Shown here: piece by piece, positions 10,117 through 22,189 of the stretch
How positions within the stretch are numbered: position 1 is the first letter of the stretch
How the letters are laid out: each line of letters starts with the position of its first letter
From: Ophiodon elongatus
Taxonomy: Eukaryota; Chordata; Actinopteri; Perciformes; Hexagrammidae
Assembly: GCA_016806645.1 (NCBI GenBank)
Contig: JACSYO010000714.1
Coordinates: 234,501 to 298,500 of the forward strand
Length of the DNA: 64,000 nt
Direction: 5' to 3'
Position numbers and translations under genes: made by a program
Notes under the pieces: generated by a model
The model's input: the letters and a program-made list of their open reading frames with translations, nothing else
Databases searched by the model: none
What the model was told of the DNA's origin: nothing

Positions 10117-12425
10117 ACCCAGAGAAAGGCCCGGGGCTCAAATCCAAAGGGTTTATTTCTCTCGGGAGATTAGCCAAAAACACCTTAACCATCAGGGTTT
10201 ATCCACCTGGCACCATGAGCGGGGCCGGTAGAGGAGTCGGTTCTCTCTCTGGACCAAAGTGTGTTTGAGTTACCGTCAGGTGATGAAATCATCAGAGACG
10301 ATCCTCTTGGGATCACGATGATCAATAACCAAATTAATGGAAATCTGGCGAGTTGCTGTTGAGGTACTGGAACAAAAGTGACTCAATGCAACCTCCGTTA
10401 ACGTTAGCCGTTAGGTCAGCTAACAGCTAGCGTTACTAGCGCTCCTCTTTCCAATGTCAACACAGATTTGTTGTTAAAAATGTAGCATTCACAAGGACGT
10501 TTTCTAGAGAGACTAACAGCCTCTCTCTCGGGGCAATGATCCCCGAAATCTATGGCACTTCTCGTGACATCCCGAGTATAAAAGTATGATGGATACCAGA
10601 GGGGACAAAAAGTCCAGAATCAGAAACAAAAACATTTTATGACTAAAATGACCGACAGCAGGCAAGAGATTAAATTTGAGCAGGCAGTAAATTAAATATA
10701 AGATTATTTTATGGGTTTCACACACTGTTCAAGAATTCAAAAATAACTTCAGTTGATGCACAGGGAGTTGAGGGGGAAACAAACGCACAAAAACCTATTT
10801 TATTCTAGTGTCTGTTAAACTGTGTTGGAGTTTCAGCAGCAGAGACGTTGCTACAAAGCAGAAGCGGGAAAAAACTGATGACGACTCACGCTGGTGACTT
10901 ATGGACTCCTCACAAGGATGTGTCAGCCAAAAAACTTTAAATTAGCGGCAAAGTGAAATATAGCTGGAGAGAGAGAGGGTGTGGGTGGGTGTGGGGGGGG
11001 GAGGATTCACTCCAGCGATTTCAAAACAAAAGCAGCTCGCGACCTTCACTTTGAATGAAACGATCATTTGTCAAGAGATGCTCTGACTGGCAGAGCTCTC
11101 AGCTCAAGTGGAGATGCACTACCACTAGACAGAAAACAAAGCACAGCCCTGCTCTCCACAGCGCTCCACTGTGCTGGATTCAAAGGCCGGCATTAACACC
11201 ATCAGCTGCTTCTTTCACTGTTGGTAACCTCGCGCACAAGGAGAGACCGCGGGGAACCTGAAAGGCTCCGTCCAGCCCACTTCGCCGTCCAGGCTGTGGT
11301 GCAAGGTCAAAACGTTGCCTGTGAATCAGCGCACATCGCCGCCTCCGCTCGGCCAGGTCGAGTACAGACTCATTGATCGGCCCCATTGATATTCGGGAGC
11401 GGCGCTTTTGAGTTGTTCGACCTGCTCGGAGTGGGATGAGGTTTGTGCTCTGTGGTGTGAGGCCTCGTGTTTGTCTTTCGACTAAAAATACAAGCATCGC
11501 CTCCACCTCCGCAGAACACAAAGGAGCTAGAAAAACAACAAAACAGCAAAGACAATGAGAAAGAAGAAAGCAGAAAACGACTGACAAATTGGCCGTAAAT
11601 TGTGTAGCCAATCAAAAATGCTCTTGGTTAACCGTTGACCTAAGAAAATAACTGCATAGAGTCAGACTACAACGTTTACATCAGTCCTGTCCTTGACACC
11701 ATTGGCGTGACTGGCAGTAGAGCGATCCTGACACAGCAATCTCCAGCCATCAACAGGTGAATTGAAACCCTGATTTGCATATACCGCTTGACCCCGGTGC
11801 CTTTGAGTCGAGATATGATTTTAAATCGGGCCCATCAGCAGAGAGCGGTCCTGTGGGGAGGGCTGCTGTGATTCTCGCGTCAGCCAAGACAAATAACTTG
11901 GACTGGAATTAATCACACTTTCATCCGACGGAGCACTTTTTTGAACCCGGGCACACATAAATCAAGTCGCGCACAGCTGAGGGAAACTTGTGAAGTGCAT
12001 CCAGGGTCCTCCGGCTTCTGTTTTTAGAAGGCGCTGAGATGTTATTGTTCGGATTGGGAGCCTCTTGCTGCTCGCCGATTGAAACCCCACCATGGTTTCA
12101 TTTAATCTGACAAGTATAATCTTGTGAGATTGCCCTTCCCCGCTGTGATGTTTGGAAAGCTTATAAAAGACTCACTCCATTGATCTGAAGACACTTTAAG
12201 AGGTCTCATTGTGGTTCCCACGCCATAATCACAAATAGAGCCTTTGAAATGGAATAATACCAAACAATGCCAGTCAGTGAGCGAGCGAGTCAACCATGCA
12301 ATAAAGGCTTAATAGTTTTATCATTGCTTCAAAATTGTGTGGTCCATCTGTGTGTGTCTGTGTTGTGCTCTTCCCGTCTGTAAATCGGTCAGCAGTTCAA
12401 GTGCAGCTCGTTTCATTAAACCACA
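10117..12425. other. Unassigned sequence, no gene recognised
   Basis: Small frames overlap on both strands (for example 11180-11611 minus, 143 codons) without recognisable content. A run of GCTAAC/GTTAGC-type motifs near 10390-10440 resembles decayed fish repeat sequence. An octamer-like ATTTGCAT lies near 11773. Confidence 0.4.
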
Positions 12426-12545
12426 GAATGGTAAATGGACTGTACTTGTGTAGATCTTTTCGAGTCTTCCGACCACTCAACGCACTTCCACACAGCTTGT
12501 CATCATTCACCCCCATTGGTGTCATGGTCGCACCATGCAAGTGAG
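12426..12545 (+). mobile_element. SINE-like repeat, truncated copy
   Basis: Begins ATGGTAAATGGACTGTA and continues through CGAGTCTTCCGACCACTCAA, CATCATTCACCC and ACCATGCAA. The same order of blocks occurs at 42176-42450. This is a very common teleost repeat whose complete form ends in a tRNA-like promoter region on the opposite strand. This copy stops after about 120 bp and lacks that end. Confidence 0.7.
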
Positions 12546-12639
12546 CCACAGTCGCCCACAATAGTGGCAGAAGCTGCTACTGTTGAAGTATGTATTGAAA
12601 TAAGAAATATTTGATCAGGGAAAAATCAGGCGTCAACCT

Positions 12640-13018
12640 CTGGTTCTGAAAGCTGAAGCCAATACGGAGGAGCATTCTTTCTGATGGCCATCAGGGGGCG
12701 ACTGGTGGTTTCAAAATGAGGTCAGATTGTATAGAAGTCAATGAGAAGATGACTCTACTTCTCTCTTGATTTATTCCCTCAGTAAACATTGTGAACATGA
12801 GTTTATGTCTCAATCTCAAGTTTTAAGTCTTCTTCAATACAGCATGATGTTCATTTAGTACATTATGGTTTATTTAGAGTCAAATAAAGCAGGGTATGCT
12901 TTATTTATGATGATGACAAAAACCAAGATGGTGACGGCGAAAAAACCAAGATGGCGATAGTACAAAACCGTAGTCCACAAACCAATTGGGTTATTTCACG
13001 GTGACTACGTCCACTTAC
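12640..13018 (-). repeat. Dispersed repeat family A, copy 1
   Basis: Reverse-oriented relative to 36953-37562. Shared blocks include AAGCTGAAGCCAATAC, the CAGGGGGCGACT region, TCCCTCAGTAAACATTGTGA, CAGCATGATGTTCATTTAG, two CCAAGATGG segments and GTGACTACGTCCACTTA. About 380 bp is preserved; the middle is shortened relative to the longest copy. No coding capacity. Confidence 0.8.
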
Positions 13019-13122
13019 GTGCATGTCCATGGGGAAAACATCATAAACTCTTCTGTCTTTGGGGATAAATTCCTATTTTAATTGACAATCAAAGTCATTA
13101 AAATGCATACAGTCTGAGGGAT

Positions 13123-13123
<1 letters not shown>

Positions 13124-13182
<59 letters not shown>
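13124..13182. repeat. (CA)n microsatellite
   Basis: About 59 bp of uninterrupted AC dinucleotides. Confidence 0.98.
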
Positions 13183-13184
<2 letters not shown>

Positions 13185-13544
13185 ATCCATATTCCAACTC
13201 ATCAAGCGCTTTACCTCCCACTGCGCTTAAATAGATTTCCCCCTGAGGCCAACGTTCAAGGTTTGTGTTCCTAATGACCCACCATTATTCAACCGTGATT
13301 GATCAGTGAAAACCCACTAATGAGTTACAACCACCACGCCAAGACCGAGACGCTAATCTCTTGAGGCTTCTTGGCGACTGTATTAAGCGCCGTGCTCCCC
13401 GAGGTCTCGGTGAGTGGTCAGATAACTCACTGCTGCTGGCCTGGCTGCGGCAAAAACACCGGGTCCCGCGTTCGCACCTCAATCCGGCGGGGCGACCGCT
13501 CGCCGCAAGGACGGCCGGGAGAAGATGTATGAGTTGGTGGCGTA

Positions 13545-13700
13545 ATGTATTCATAGGGAAAAAGATTGAGAAATTGCTCCCGAGACATGATAAAGTGCCT
13601 GCTGAGGTGTATTTGATAAATTATGATGAAGCTATGCAAACAGCGCCTGCAGAGGGATCTCCGGCTCGTACTGTTCAATTAGCACGTCGCTGTGGTGGTA
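13545..13700. promoter_or_regulatory. Enhancer-like AT-rich block (candidate CNE)
   Basis: A repeat-free block containing GGGAAAAAGATTGAGAAATT, ATTTGATAAATTATGATGAA and CTATGCAAA. It differs in texture from the flanking repeats and looks like conserved noncoding DNA near developmental genes. Part of a 122-codon plus-strand frame passes through it, but I recognise no protein there. Conservation is not testable here. Confidence 0.25.
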
Positions 13701-14544
13701 GACTAATACTTGGACTGGGTGAGCAATGAATCCATGTATTATTGAAATTCATGCTAGTTTCATACCCAGCTTTATGATGAAATCAAAAGGCAACATCTCG
13801 AGTTCGGTGGAGATAAAAACAAGAGCAAACGCTGATGCTAAGATTAGTCTTAAAATCAATACTTTATGCGTGGGACCCTTGTTAAGACACCAATTTAAAA
13901 GCCTAGCAGCAAGACAAAGACACTTTTTTTACCCAGTGGGAAGAAGCCTCATCAAGCAAGTTAAATCATGTTAGCACGTTAACACTCTGAGCTGCTGCAA
14001 TATATTAACTATAATTCATCATAGTTTCTTTCTATTCCACTAAACGAATATAAGAAAAAAGAAATCAAATCCTCCGACTTGTCAGGAAAAATGATCTCAA
14101 GGGCTGATTGAATATTTGAAAGAGTGAGTTTCATAAATGAAAAGGCCGGATAAAGTGCTGCTTTTAACTATTTGTACTCAGAGAATTCCCAGAAGCGCCC
14201 AGAGTCCTGGTGTGGGGAGTAAGAGGAGGCGCTTCAAAGGAGGCTGAATTGCCTCTCAGATACTGACGGTCCCCAAGGCCCGTCGATACATTCGCTCCCC
14301 TTTTCACTAAATATTTCACCAGGAGGTTATGCGTGACTCACCCATGTGTTCGGATTCCACATTCCTGTTCTGGTGTGGAGCAGAAACCTCAGCCCCCCCT
14401 TTGTAGTACGTGATTAGATGCGGCTTTGAAGCCCGGTGTTGCTTTCTTTCCTTGTAGCCGGAGAACAAGCCACAGCAAAACACATTCCTATGATTCCCCC
14501 GGAAGCTTCCATCCTCGCTGACAATCGGTTTTACTTCAGTTAAC

Positions 14545-14568
14545 CTGCTGCTGCTGCTGCTGCTGCTG
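14545..14568. repeat. (CTG)8 trinucleotide repeat
   Basis: Eight perfect CTG units. Not within a recognised coding exon. Confidence 0.95.
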
Positions 14569-15559
14569 ACTGTCGTCTCCAAGTTCTCCTCATGGATGGC
14601 TTTTAGAAACGGGGGGGTGGGGCGATCACTGCTTTGGATATGGCAACACAGATGGAAAAGCAACGTGTCCGGCTGCGCAGCCGCCCGCCATTAGAAAATG
14701 ACATCACATTAAAAACACTCTTCGAGGCTCGAAGATGCTAATTGTATGCAGATTTGTGGTATGATTCATGTATTAATTTGGCATGCTGAGTGGTGATTAG
14801 GTGAGAGGGAGTAAGCGGCAGTCACCGCGGCTCAGCGACGGCTGGAACCAGCAGGGCGGGGGGGAGTGAGAGCCGGGCGGCTTCCTTGGCTTGCTCAGTG
14901 TGAGAGGTGACCTTTTTCACGCAGACCCCGCCTGTGGCGCGGAGGGAAGTGCGCACATGACGGGGATTTGAACTTTAGCTCGCATGGAGCATCTGACATA
15001 TGTATGCTAACTGATTGTGTCTCTGCGGGCTGCAAGCCGACACTGGCGGGCCAATGAGAAGGGGAGGGCGCGGAGGGGAAGAAGAGAGCAGGATGCTCCT
15101 TATGTCTTATTTAAAAGATGCAACACCCAGATTGGGTTTCCGTGCCCGGGAGCCCCCCCCGAGCTGAATCAGTGTCCGCCCACCTTCGGAGGACGGGGCC
15201 AGTGTTGCGTGGGATGCTGGAACCGTGTTCCACCAGATGTTGACACAGATCAATTTACTGGAATTTCCTGAAACAAGTTTGAAACTGTGTTCTGGGGCTC
15301 GGGAGGAGCTGTATCAAGTCTGAGAAAGTAACAGTATTTCTGATTCTTTTCTTTAAATGCTGACATTAGCGGTTTAAATGGGCTGATCCCCTTCTTATGG
15401 AGCAAACACATTGAAACCAAACACAGAAACACCAGACTGTCCCTGAGGTGCCAGACAACCTTCCAGTATGAAAAACGGCCACACTGGATCGTAGACAATA
15501 CAGGGACAAAGCATGTTATGAAGTGCTGGACTCAATGGGATTTACTTAGTTAAATATTT

Positions 15560-15620
15560 TTTTTCTATTATTGTTATCAATAATTATTATTGATAATAAT
15601 AATAATAATAATAGAAAAAC
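15560..15620. repeat. AT-rich imperfect palindrome with expanded TAA units
   Basis: The left arm TTTTCTATTATTGTTATCAATAAT pairs with a right arm that starts ATTATTGATAA and ends TAATAGAAAA. The right arm has extra TAA units in its stem, so a hairpin arm seems to have expanded as a trinucleotide repeat. Confidence 0.8.
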
Positions 15621-16204
15621 TTTATTATAAAAAAATATTATTATATGCCAGTATTTGAGTGCCTTATCTGTTTTAAATGAACAGAATGTTTACATTCTCA
15701 AAATAAATATATATACAGAATATATAGTATATATGTACACTTCACTATTATTTTGTTTTCCCTGCTGTACTGAAAACGTACTGAACTGTGAATATGGTGT
15801 ACTGTCCCACCCCTTGACAGCCAGAAAATACAAACAGGTTTGATTTAGGTTATAAACAGTTTTGTTAGAAAAAGAAAATCCATCAGCTGAGTTATCGCAA
15901 TTGAAAATTGAAAGCAAAAATCCATCAGCTGATCAAAACCTCTGTTTTGACCATTTGTCCGATTTCACTAAAGGCGTCACCATAATCTGATCCGTTCTTT
16001 AACGTGCTGCAATAACACAAGACGTCCACTAGAAAACCTTTGCTGTGTACGACGCAGAGCATACTTCCTCTTCCATTGGGAAATTCCCTTTTGATGACTA
16101 AAGGAACCCGGGAGACCTAAACCCATGCAAGGGTGACAAAGCCTTTGCTTCATTAAGCAGCGAAGATTGAAGCAGTGAACCTCAGAGGCAACGATAACTT
16201 GTAT

Positions 16205-16207
<3 letters not shown>

Positions 16208-16299
<92 letters not shown>
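16208..16299. repeat. (CT)n microsatellite
   Basis: About 92 bp of uninterrupted CT dinucleotides, among the longest perfect tracts in the window. Homopyrimidine on the plus strand, so triplex-forming. Confidence 0.98.
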
Positions 16300-16302
<3 letters not shown>

Positions 16303-17929
16303 AGAAATAGGGCTACATCCCTGACTGAGCAGCGCTTTGACAAACGGACGGGGCGCTGAGGTCAGCGTAGCATACCTGACACAGCTGGCTCTCGTCCCAG
16401 ACAATATGGGCTCCGTGTCTTCATAGCACGTCTGTGAGAGGGAGAGAAGACAAGAGTCAGGTCAGGACAGCTGATATGAGACTTCTGGAGAGAAAAGGAT
16501 ATTGGAAAAGGAAAAGAGATTAGATGATGCTGAGGAGATGCTTTTAGGACTGTCAGACTGTCAAGCTAAAAAAAACAACAAACTTTACTTCTCAAATAAA
16601 CATATTTTACTGAGGCTGTGAATCTGTAAAAAAGAAAAGAAAAAAGAAGCATCTCTGAATAAATGAATTGAGTTGAGCCCATTCCATCAGAAACTGGAAC
16701 AATGACTCAGCACGGCGGGTTTTCAAGCAGCAGATAAAACATAAAGGCTCGACTCAAATGCATCTCGACGCCGACCACGAGTGAAGTTTTAAGTGTGACC
16801 AGCCGATGCTCCATCAGTATGCAGCAGCCTCTTCTGTCCAAACTACGGCAACAAAACAGGCGGAGAAGGTGGAGGGAGCCGCCGATGTGTGCTCTTTTAT
16901 GAGGACTTAACATTCGAGGCTCACTCGCGCCCGGGAAAAGGTCAAATGAAAATTCTCTCATATCAAATTGAGTTTTTCACTTGATTAATAAGCCTCCGTG
17001 GCAGATGCTGCCGCGCAGACACACACAAACACACACGCGAGCAAGCGAGCAATTTCAAATCATTGAGGTTTTTCATTTCCCCGTGAGGACCGCGCTGAAC
17101 TCGGATAACACGAGTCCAATTAATGTAGTCCAAAAGAAAATATTTCAATTGTGTTTCCCGTCTCCACTCTGAGCGGCGGTAGTTCTGGTGAGCGCTGCAG
17201 GACGTCTGCCTGTGTGGTGGAGCACCGCCTTCACTCACGACAACGGGCACTATAGATACCAGCTATATCGAGAGGTGAACTGACATTTCACACATTCATT
17301 GTGTTTGAAGACGCTGATAAAGGTTAGGCCCACACTAATATTATTAATGTTATAGTATTTGTAGAATAGATTCCAGCGGTGTATGATTATTAAAACATTT
17401 TGAAAAACGATTTTTTGCAGATTCGCATTTTCTTTCCGAGAACGAGAATCGATAGCAAGAGAAACTTTTTACACCATAAAAATATCATATCAACCGTCCC
17501 AGAGTCGGTGTAAAACGTGTACTTGGTTAGAGTCATCCATCGTGGTTACAGGCATGAAAACATGAAAAACAAATAAGAAAATACTTGATTGTATTTCTGC
17601 TTAAATATTTGCTTTGATTGAACATATTGGCATTCGTAGTTTTAATGATGTATTATAAGCTGCTTGGAGATAATGTTAGGAATACTGCTGTGAAAACATC
17701 TTTTATATACAAGTTTCCTATGAAGTTCGTCGTCCCGAGTGTTTTAAGGTCGTTCCTCATGCCTTGCCTTGAGCTTCAGGCCTTCTTCACTCACGCAGAC
17801 AAACTTCTGCACCGGCAACCTGTTGCCCGCGGCTGACCAGTTGGTGCATCTCTTATCTAATCATTTCCACAATTCACAACATGTTTTGATCTCATGAAAC
17901 ATTCTGCTTCAATCCATATTTAGTAGGTC
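16300..17929. other. Unassigned sequence, no gene recognised
   Basis: It contains AT-rich stretches from about 17300 to 17700 and short overlapping frames. No clear repeat family, promoter or splice-site pattern was seen. Confidence 0.4.
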
Positions 17930-18120
17930 ATTCATCACGATACGATATCACTTTGAGTCTTTGGACAACAATACCATATTTTCTGATATCACAGCGTCTG
18001 TCAGTGCCTGCGATGGATATGAGGAAATATCATGTCTTTATAACACAATCAGTTACATTCACATCAACACAAATATATTTTTTTTCCAAATTCTATAGGG
18101 GGATGGTGATATCGAAGAGA
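17930..18120. mobile_element. Possible hAT-like relic with GATATC ends
   Basis: The left side has ATCACGATACGATATCA and the right side GGGGGATGGTGATATCGA, resembling the GATATCGTCCCATCC-type ends seen at 60371-60550. The inside is AT-rich without coding capacity. Weak evidence. Confidence 0.25.
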
Positions 18121-18161
18121 GAAGCTTTGAATATTAGAATAAATGACACTTGGTACAGCAA

Positions 18162-18500
18162 TGGCTGCAACTATTGTTGTTATTTCATCATCAACATATC
18201 TGCAGATTATTTCTGCAATTAAATGATTAATCATTTGGTTGATGGAATGTGAATAACTCCCATCAAAACCTCAGAGGCCAAAGCATAAATTGCCTGTTTG
18301 TCCAACAAACAGTCTGCAACCAAAAGATATTTCATACATATGATAACGAAAGGTGGCAAATCGTCACATTTGAGAAGCAAATATTGAAAAATGTCAGAAA
18401 CTGAATTAATTTGTCTTGTTTTTGTCCACCCAACGACCCAAAACCCAAAGATATTCTGTTTACAGCGATAAGAAACATGAGAAGCAGCAAATCCTCCCAT
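18162..18500 (+). mobile_element. hAT-like non-autonomous element, decayed
   Basis: Starts with GGCTGCAACTATTGTTG, then ATTATTTCTGCAATTAAATG, AAAATGTCAGAAACTGAATT, a TTGTTTTTGTCCACCCAACG segment and CCCAAAGATATTCTGTTTAC. This block order matches a widespread teleost element with GGGCTGCAAC termini. The right end is eroded, so no target duplication can be shown. Confidence 0.6.
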
Positions 18501-19057
18501 GAGAACAGCTGAACCAGGGCATGCCCGGCCTTTCTGCTCAAAGAAAGAAAAACAAAGACTCAAAAGATGAACTTATAATCAAAAAAAGGTTGCTCTTTCA
18601 TTTTGTTGATCGACAAAATGAATCAACGTGTCGTTTCAGTGACGTGATAGTCGGGGTAGAACAATCTGGACCGCAGTGGTGAAGCAGGCAGACGGAGCCT
18701 CGCTGCTACTCAGCCTGAATCCCTGAGAGAGAGAAAGGCAAAGCAGGGACCATCCTGGTGTGACCATCTCCCCGTCATCAAGCTTAAGAGAGAGGAGAGA
18801 GGAAGCACCACGACAAGGTCAGGATGGAGCCCTGTCACCGCTCCAGCTAACAGGCGGGGGGGGGAGCAGTGCGTGCTGGGTAATTGGGAAGAACTTCCTG
18901 CCCTCGGACTTGAGTGGCATGTCTCGGCTGCGAAAAGTCAGTTACCCCGATCGGAGCTTAGCTGCGTCGGGCTGTCAGCTCGGCTCCGGAGTAATCGCAG
19001 GGCCCGCCATCAACAAGCCGCTCACGATCCAGGATGCCTCTCGGAGACAAAAAAACT
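18501..19057. other. Unassigned sequence
   Basis: No gene recognised. A 9-G run interrupts at about 18856-18864. The 99- and 141-codon plus-strand frames here overlap each other and run on into the following microsatellite, so they are not credible genes. Confidence 0.4.
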
Positions 19058-19089
19058 GACACACACACACACGCACACGCACACACACA
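19058..19089. repeat. (CA)n microsatellite with CG interruptions
   Basis: About 32 bp of AC dinucleotides with two ACGC interruptions. Confidence 0.95.
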
Positions 19090-19329
19090 GAACGGGGTTT
19101 ACACTCTGGAGGAGGCAGCTGATGAGCAATCAGCTTGCAAATTGGCTAACTAAAGCGATTGCAGAGAAATACTTGTTAGTGCGCTGCGATCGCGGTGGCC
19201 CTGGCACAGCGCTGCCTTGCCATATAGCTAATTCACACTTTTATTGTCTCCTCATGCGTTCGTCTCACCGTGGAAACACGAACATAGTTTTAATCTGACG
19301 CTAGAAAAATAAATGGTGGCGCGTGGCAT

Positions 19330-19700
19330 GCATTACCCCCCCCCGTCCCCCTCTTTCTGTCAACGTGCTAATCAGCATAATATGAATTATTGCTCTCATT
19401 ACAGTGGGAGGCCGAGAAATAACAAAAGCTCTTAATTATTCAACGACGGGGAATAATAAAAAGGGAGAGCAAATGCACCTGTAGTTTGTGCTGCCACTAG
19501 CCATTACACTTTGCATCTCTCTCCCTCTTTGGTGGCAGAGCCCGGCTCTCTGCTGTGGAAATCATTTCTAAAGGCGATGAGTGATGAGCTTATCTCTCGC
19601 CCCGAACATACTCCCGTGTTTGTTTGTCTGCGAGAGCTCACTGTGGAAATTACCATAAGAGCCCAATAAAGATGTGCTTTGCAATGAGGGTTTGTTTTGG
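19330..19700. promoter_or_regulatory. Long enhancer-like block (strongest candidate CNE)
   Basis: A continuous repeat-free stretch with many homeodomain-like cores (CTAATCAGCATAATATGAAT, CTCTTAATTATTCAACG), purine-rich and TGGCAGAG blocks, GGAAATCATTTCTAAAGG and CCATAAGAGCCCAATAAAG. Its dense, low-CpG, AT-rich texture is what vertebrate developmental conserved noncoding elements look like. It has no sustained open frame. The call is by appearance; conservation was not tested. Confidence 0.4.
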
Positions 19701-19909
19701 GTTTCTTTTCTCTCCCAACTGATTTATCATTTCTAGCGTGTAATTGTTATTGTTTCGGTGTGCCGTTATAGTGATGATTGGGGGGGTCATTCTGCTGAAG
19801 TTTCAATTAAAGTCGGGGTTCGGTCGCATAGAAGTGACGGTGAGGTGCCTTCTGGTTTGCCTCTGGAGATTGGAATGGCTCTCTTTTTCTCTCTGCATCT
19901 TTAAATGGT

Positions 19910-20135
19910 AATTAGAGACCTATCTGATTAATCTGTAATGTTATAGCCTTAGCTTTTAAGGTTTAATCCTTGGTTTTTACATAATTCTTTAGACCTGGTG
20001 TTTATTTTATGTTATTCTACTGATTTCTTATGTTTTATTGGGGTTTTTAAGGCTTTTTTAGCTGTTTTTGTCTCTGTGGGGCACTTTTGGCTGCATGCTT
20101 GTCTGAAAGGTGCGACATAAATAAATAGAGTTGAA
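19910..20135 (+). mobile_element. LINE/SINE-like 3' tail relic
   Basis: T-rich sequence ends in GGGGCACTTTTGGCTGCATG, CTTGTCTGAAAGGTGCGACA and TAAATAAATAGAGTTGA. The same tail plan (GTAAAGCAC, GGTGCTATA, AATAA) occurs at 39060-39262. It fits the 3' end of a common fish retroposon. No reverse transcriptase coding remains. Confidence 0.55.
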
Positions 20136-20144
20136 CAAACGTTA

Positions 20145-20290
20145 GAAACGAGGTGCTCTGTGCTAAATTCTAACATCAGCATGCTAACAGGCTCACAACG
20201 ACAATGTGGTGTAATGTTTACCACCGTCTTAGTTTAGCATGTTATCATGCTAACATTAGCTAATTAGCACAAAACACAAAGCGCCAAGCT
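20145..20290. repeat. Interspersed repeat rich in GCTAACA/TGTTAGC motifs
   Basis: Alternating CATCAGCATGCTAACAGG, TAGCATGTTATCATGCTAAC and ATTAGCTAATTAGCAC segments, followed by AAACACAAAG, match a familiar dispersed fish repeat. About 145 bp remains. Confidence 0.6.
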
Positions 20291-20314
20291 GAGAAACTCC
20301 GATCCACCCTGAGA

Positions 20315-20640
20315 GGATCTTTTCCCTCCTGGTTCTGGTATCGATACCCGGGCTTTGGGTATCGACACCGAGTACCGATCCGACACCAGTGTTTAGCTGT
20401 GTGGATCAAGCCTGACTTAAACACTGCTTTCCTGACTTTATAAAACAGAATTTAACAAATAAATACATGTATTGGTTTTCTCCGTTCTTTTTCACTGACT
20501 GTTACCTTTAATCCTCAGTTATTACAGCGCCGTCAATTTCAAAACTTTTATATATTATATATATATAATATATAAATAAATGTAGTAAATTGTAATTTAT
20601 TGTAATAATTGTATCCGATACAAGGCCGGCCCATCATCCC
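20315..20640. mobile_element. hAT-like relic with GGTATCGATACC-type sequence
   Basis: It contains CTGGTATCGATACCCGGGCT, GGTATCGACACCGAGTACCG and, near the right side, TGTATCCGATACAAGG. Internal parts (CAAGCCTGACTTAAACACTG, AATTTAACAAATAAA, then an AT-rich centre) parallel the better preserved element at 46074-46565. Ends are eroded. Confidence 0.5.
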
Positions 20641-21881
20641 CAGTACTGACTCAAACAGCATAAATCATCCGGGTGTCATAATTCACAGTTGGCGAGGTCA
20701 GACTAAATTCCTTGAGAGATAAAGGCTGGCTCTGAATCCACAAAGCCCTCCAGTACTGCAGGGCTCCTCTGACCTTTCAGAACGAGTAGCCAGTCAGTCT
20801 TTACCGAGACACGGCGATGACAGCAGACATGATTCAGAGCTATAACGTGCCGGCCTTCAAAGGAAAATGAAGCAACAAAATGAGTAATTATTGCTTTGGA
20901 GACGTGACAGAAAACACTGGATGACTGTTGCTCTCTAGGAATAATCTCATGGCGGAGCAACACGTCCGTAAACACTGGCAGGCGTTCGTCTATGACGTCC
21001 TTTTGACACACCGACAATCCTGATTGCTGATCAGCGCTGCCAACCAGAGGGGGGGACGGGGGGGCGGGAGGGGGGACGGGGGAGGTGGGGAGGTGTAACA
21101 ATTCAAAGCGTGTCTTTGTGTGGTCTGAAAGCTTGAAACAGATACCGTCAGATCCTGAGATACCCGCTGGGGCGAACGAGATAATTAGCTTTCAGCTTGA
21201 AGGCGTCCTTAAGACTTCCTGTCAGTTGCTGTTGGCGTTGTAGACAAAGTCTCCGGTGACGGACGGCAGATATGGAGATCTCGGCTTATTTCAATCGTTT
21301 CGCAAGTGATTATATGATTCGCGCTCGACAGACCCCCTGAGCTGGAGATCAACCCACGCTGCCATTCAGTGTGTTCACCGTGCCATTGCATATGAATTTC
21401 AAGGTCACATTTTACTCCCCTGCTCACTGGAGTCGGTTCCAATTGAAATTCTCCCGCATATCCAGATGACATAGGGCTTTGTCAAACCAAAGCAGGACTC
21501 TGTTGCTTTATATGAACGACTGCCAGCTTTGCACAAAAAAACATAAATCTATTAGGACGAGAAAGCTTTCTTAATGATTGCAGTCAGAAGGACATCTGTA
21601 CTACATTACAGGACACTTTTGAGTCGTGCCTCACCAAGAAAGGTCTTTTAGTGCAACCGAGCATCTGAGAGCCCGAGGAGCAGACTACGGCTCAACTTAA
21701 AGAGCAACTTAACACCGCGGTTTAGCTTAAACTTCCCCGCAGCTAGCAGAACGCTGAGCTAGCTTAGCGTCAGAGGTAGCAGGGCTGTGAATGAGTTGTA
21801 AAAGTGCCACAAACACTACAACACTGATCAAGACTAGTACCTGCTCAGTAGTAGTGGTAGACTCGGCAGTAAATACTGTAA
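20641..21881. other. Unassigned sequence with G-rich tract
   Basis: No gene recognised. A G-rich stretch at 21048-21092, with six or more G runs, has quadruplex potential on the plus strand. A 132-codon minus-strand frame (20703-21101) ends in a Pro-rich stretch translated from that tract and is not credible. Confidence 0.4.
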
Positions 21882-21917
21882 CACCATGTGTTTGTCACTT
21901 CTGACAAACACATGGTG
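21882..21917. repeat. Perfect 16-bp hairpin with 4-nt loop
   Basis: CACCATGTGTTTGTCA (21882-21897), loop CTTC, then the exact reverse complement TGACAAACACATGGTG (21902-21917). Pairing stops abruptly on the outside. Too short for a typical microRNA precursor; it resembles the product of a template switch in replication. Confidence 0.95.
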
Positions 21918-22189
21918 AACATGACATTTTGGTGTAATTTTGATTGTCCCAGGGGTCTAGAGGACATAATTCCTGGATTTTATCAGGAAAAAAGTGAGAA
22001 ACTTGTGTTGCGATTAACTTAACAGACGGGAACCGGGATCAGTAGGTAGTGTAATAAAGTGGCGTCAGTTACAAGTCACTCTTTTAAACTCTTTGTTCAG
22101 GCAACCAACAGGCAACAAATGACACCGCTGATGTTAAAATGGCTTCATCATGCCAGGAGGCCGTGCCTGGTACTTTAAGAGCATCGCAT

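Larger units (their letters stand above)
13701..16207. other. Unassigned sequence with a CTG repeat and an AT hairpin
   Basis: No gene recognised. It includes a (CTG)8 tract at 14545-14568 and an AT-rich imperfect hairpin at 15560-15620. Two copies of a CCATCAGCTGA segment lie near 15880 and 15921. Short frames overlap on both strands. Confidence 0.4.

Noticed and set aside
21882..21917. Hairpin considered as a microRNA precursor
   Set aside because: A 16-bp stem with a 4-nt loop and no flanking pairing is too short.
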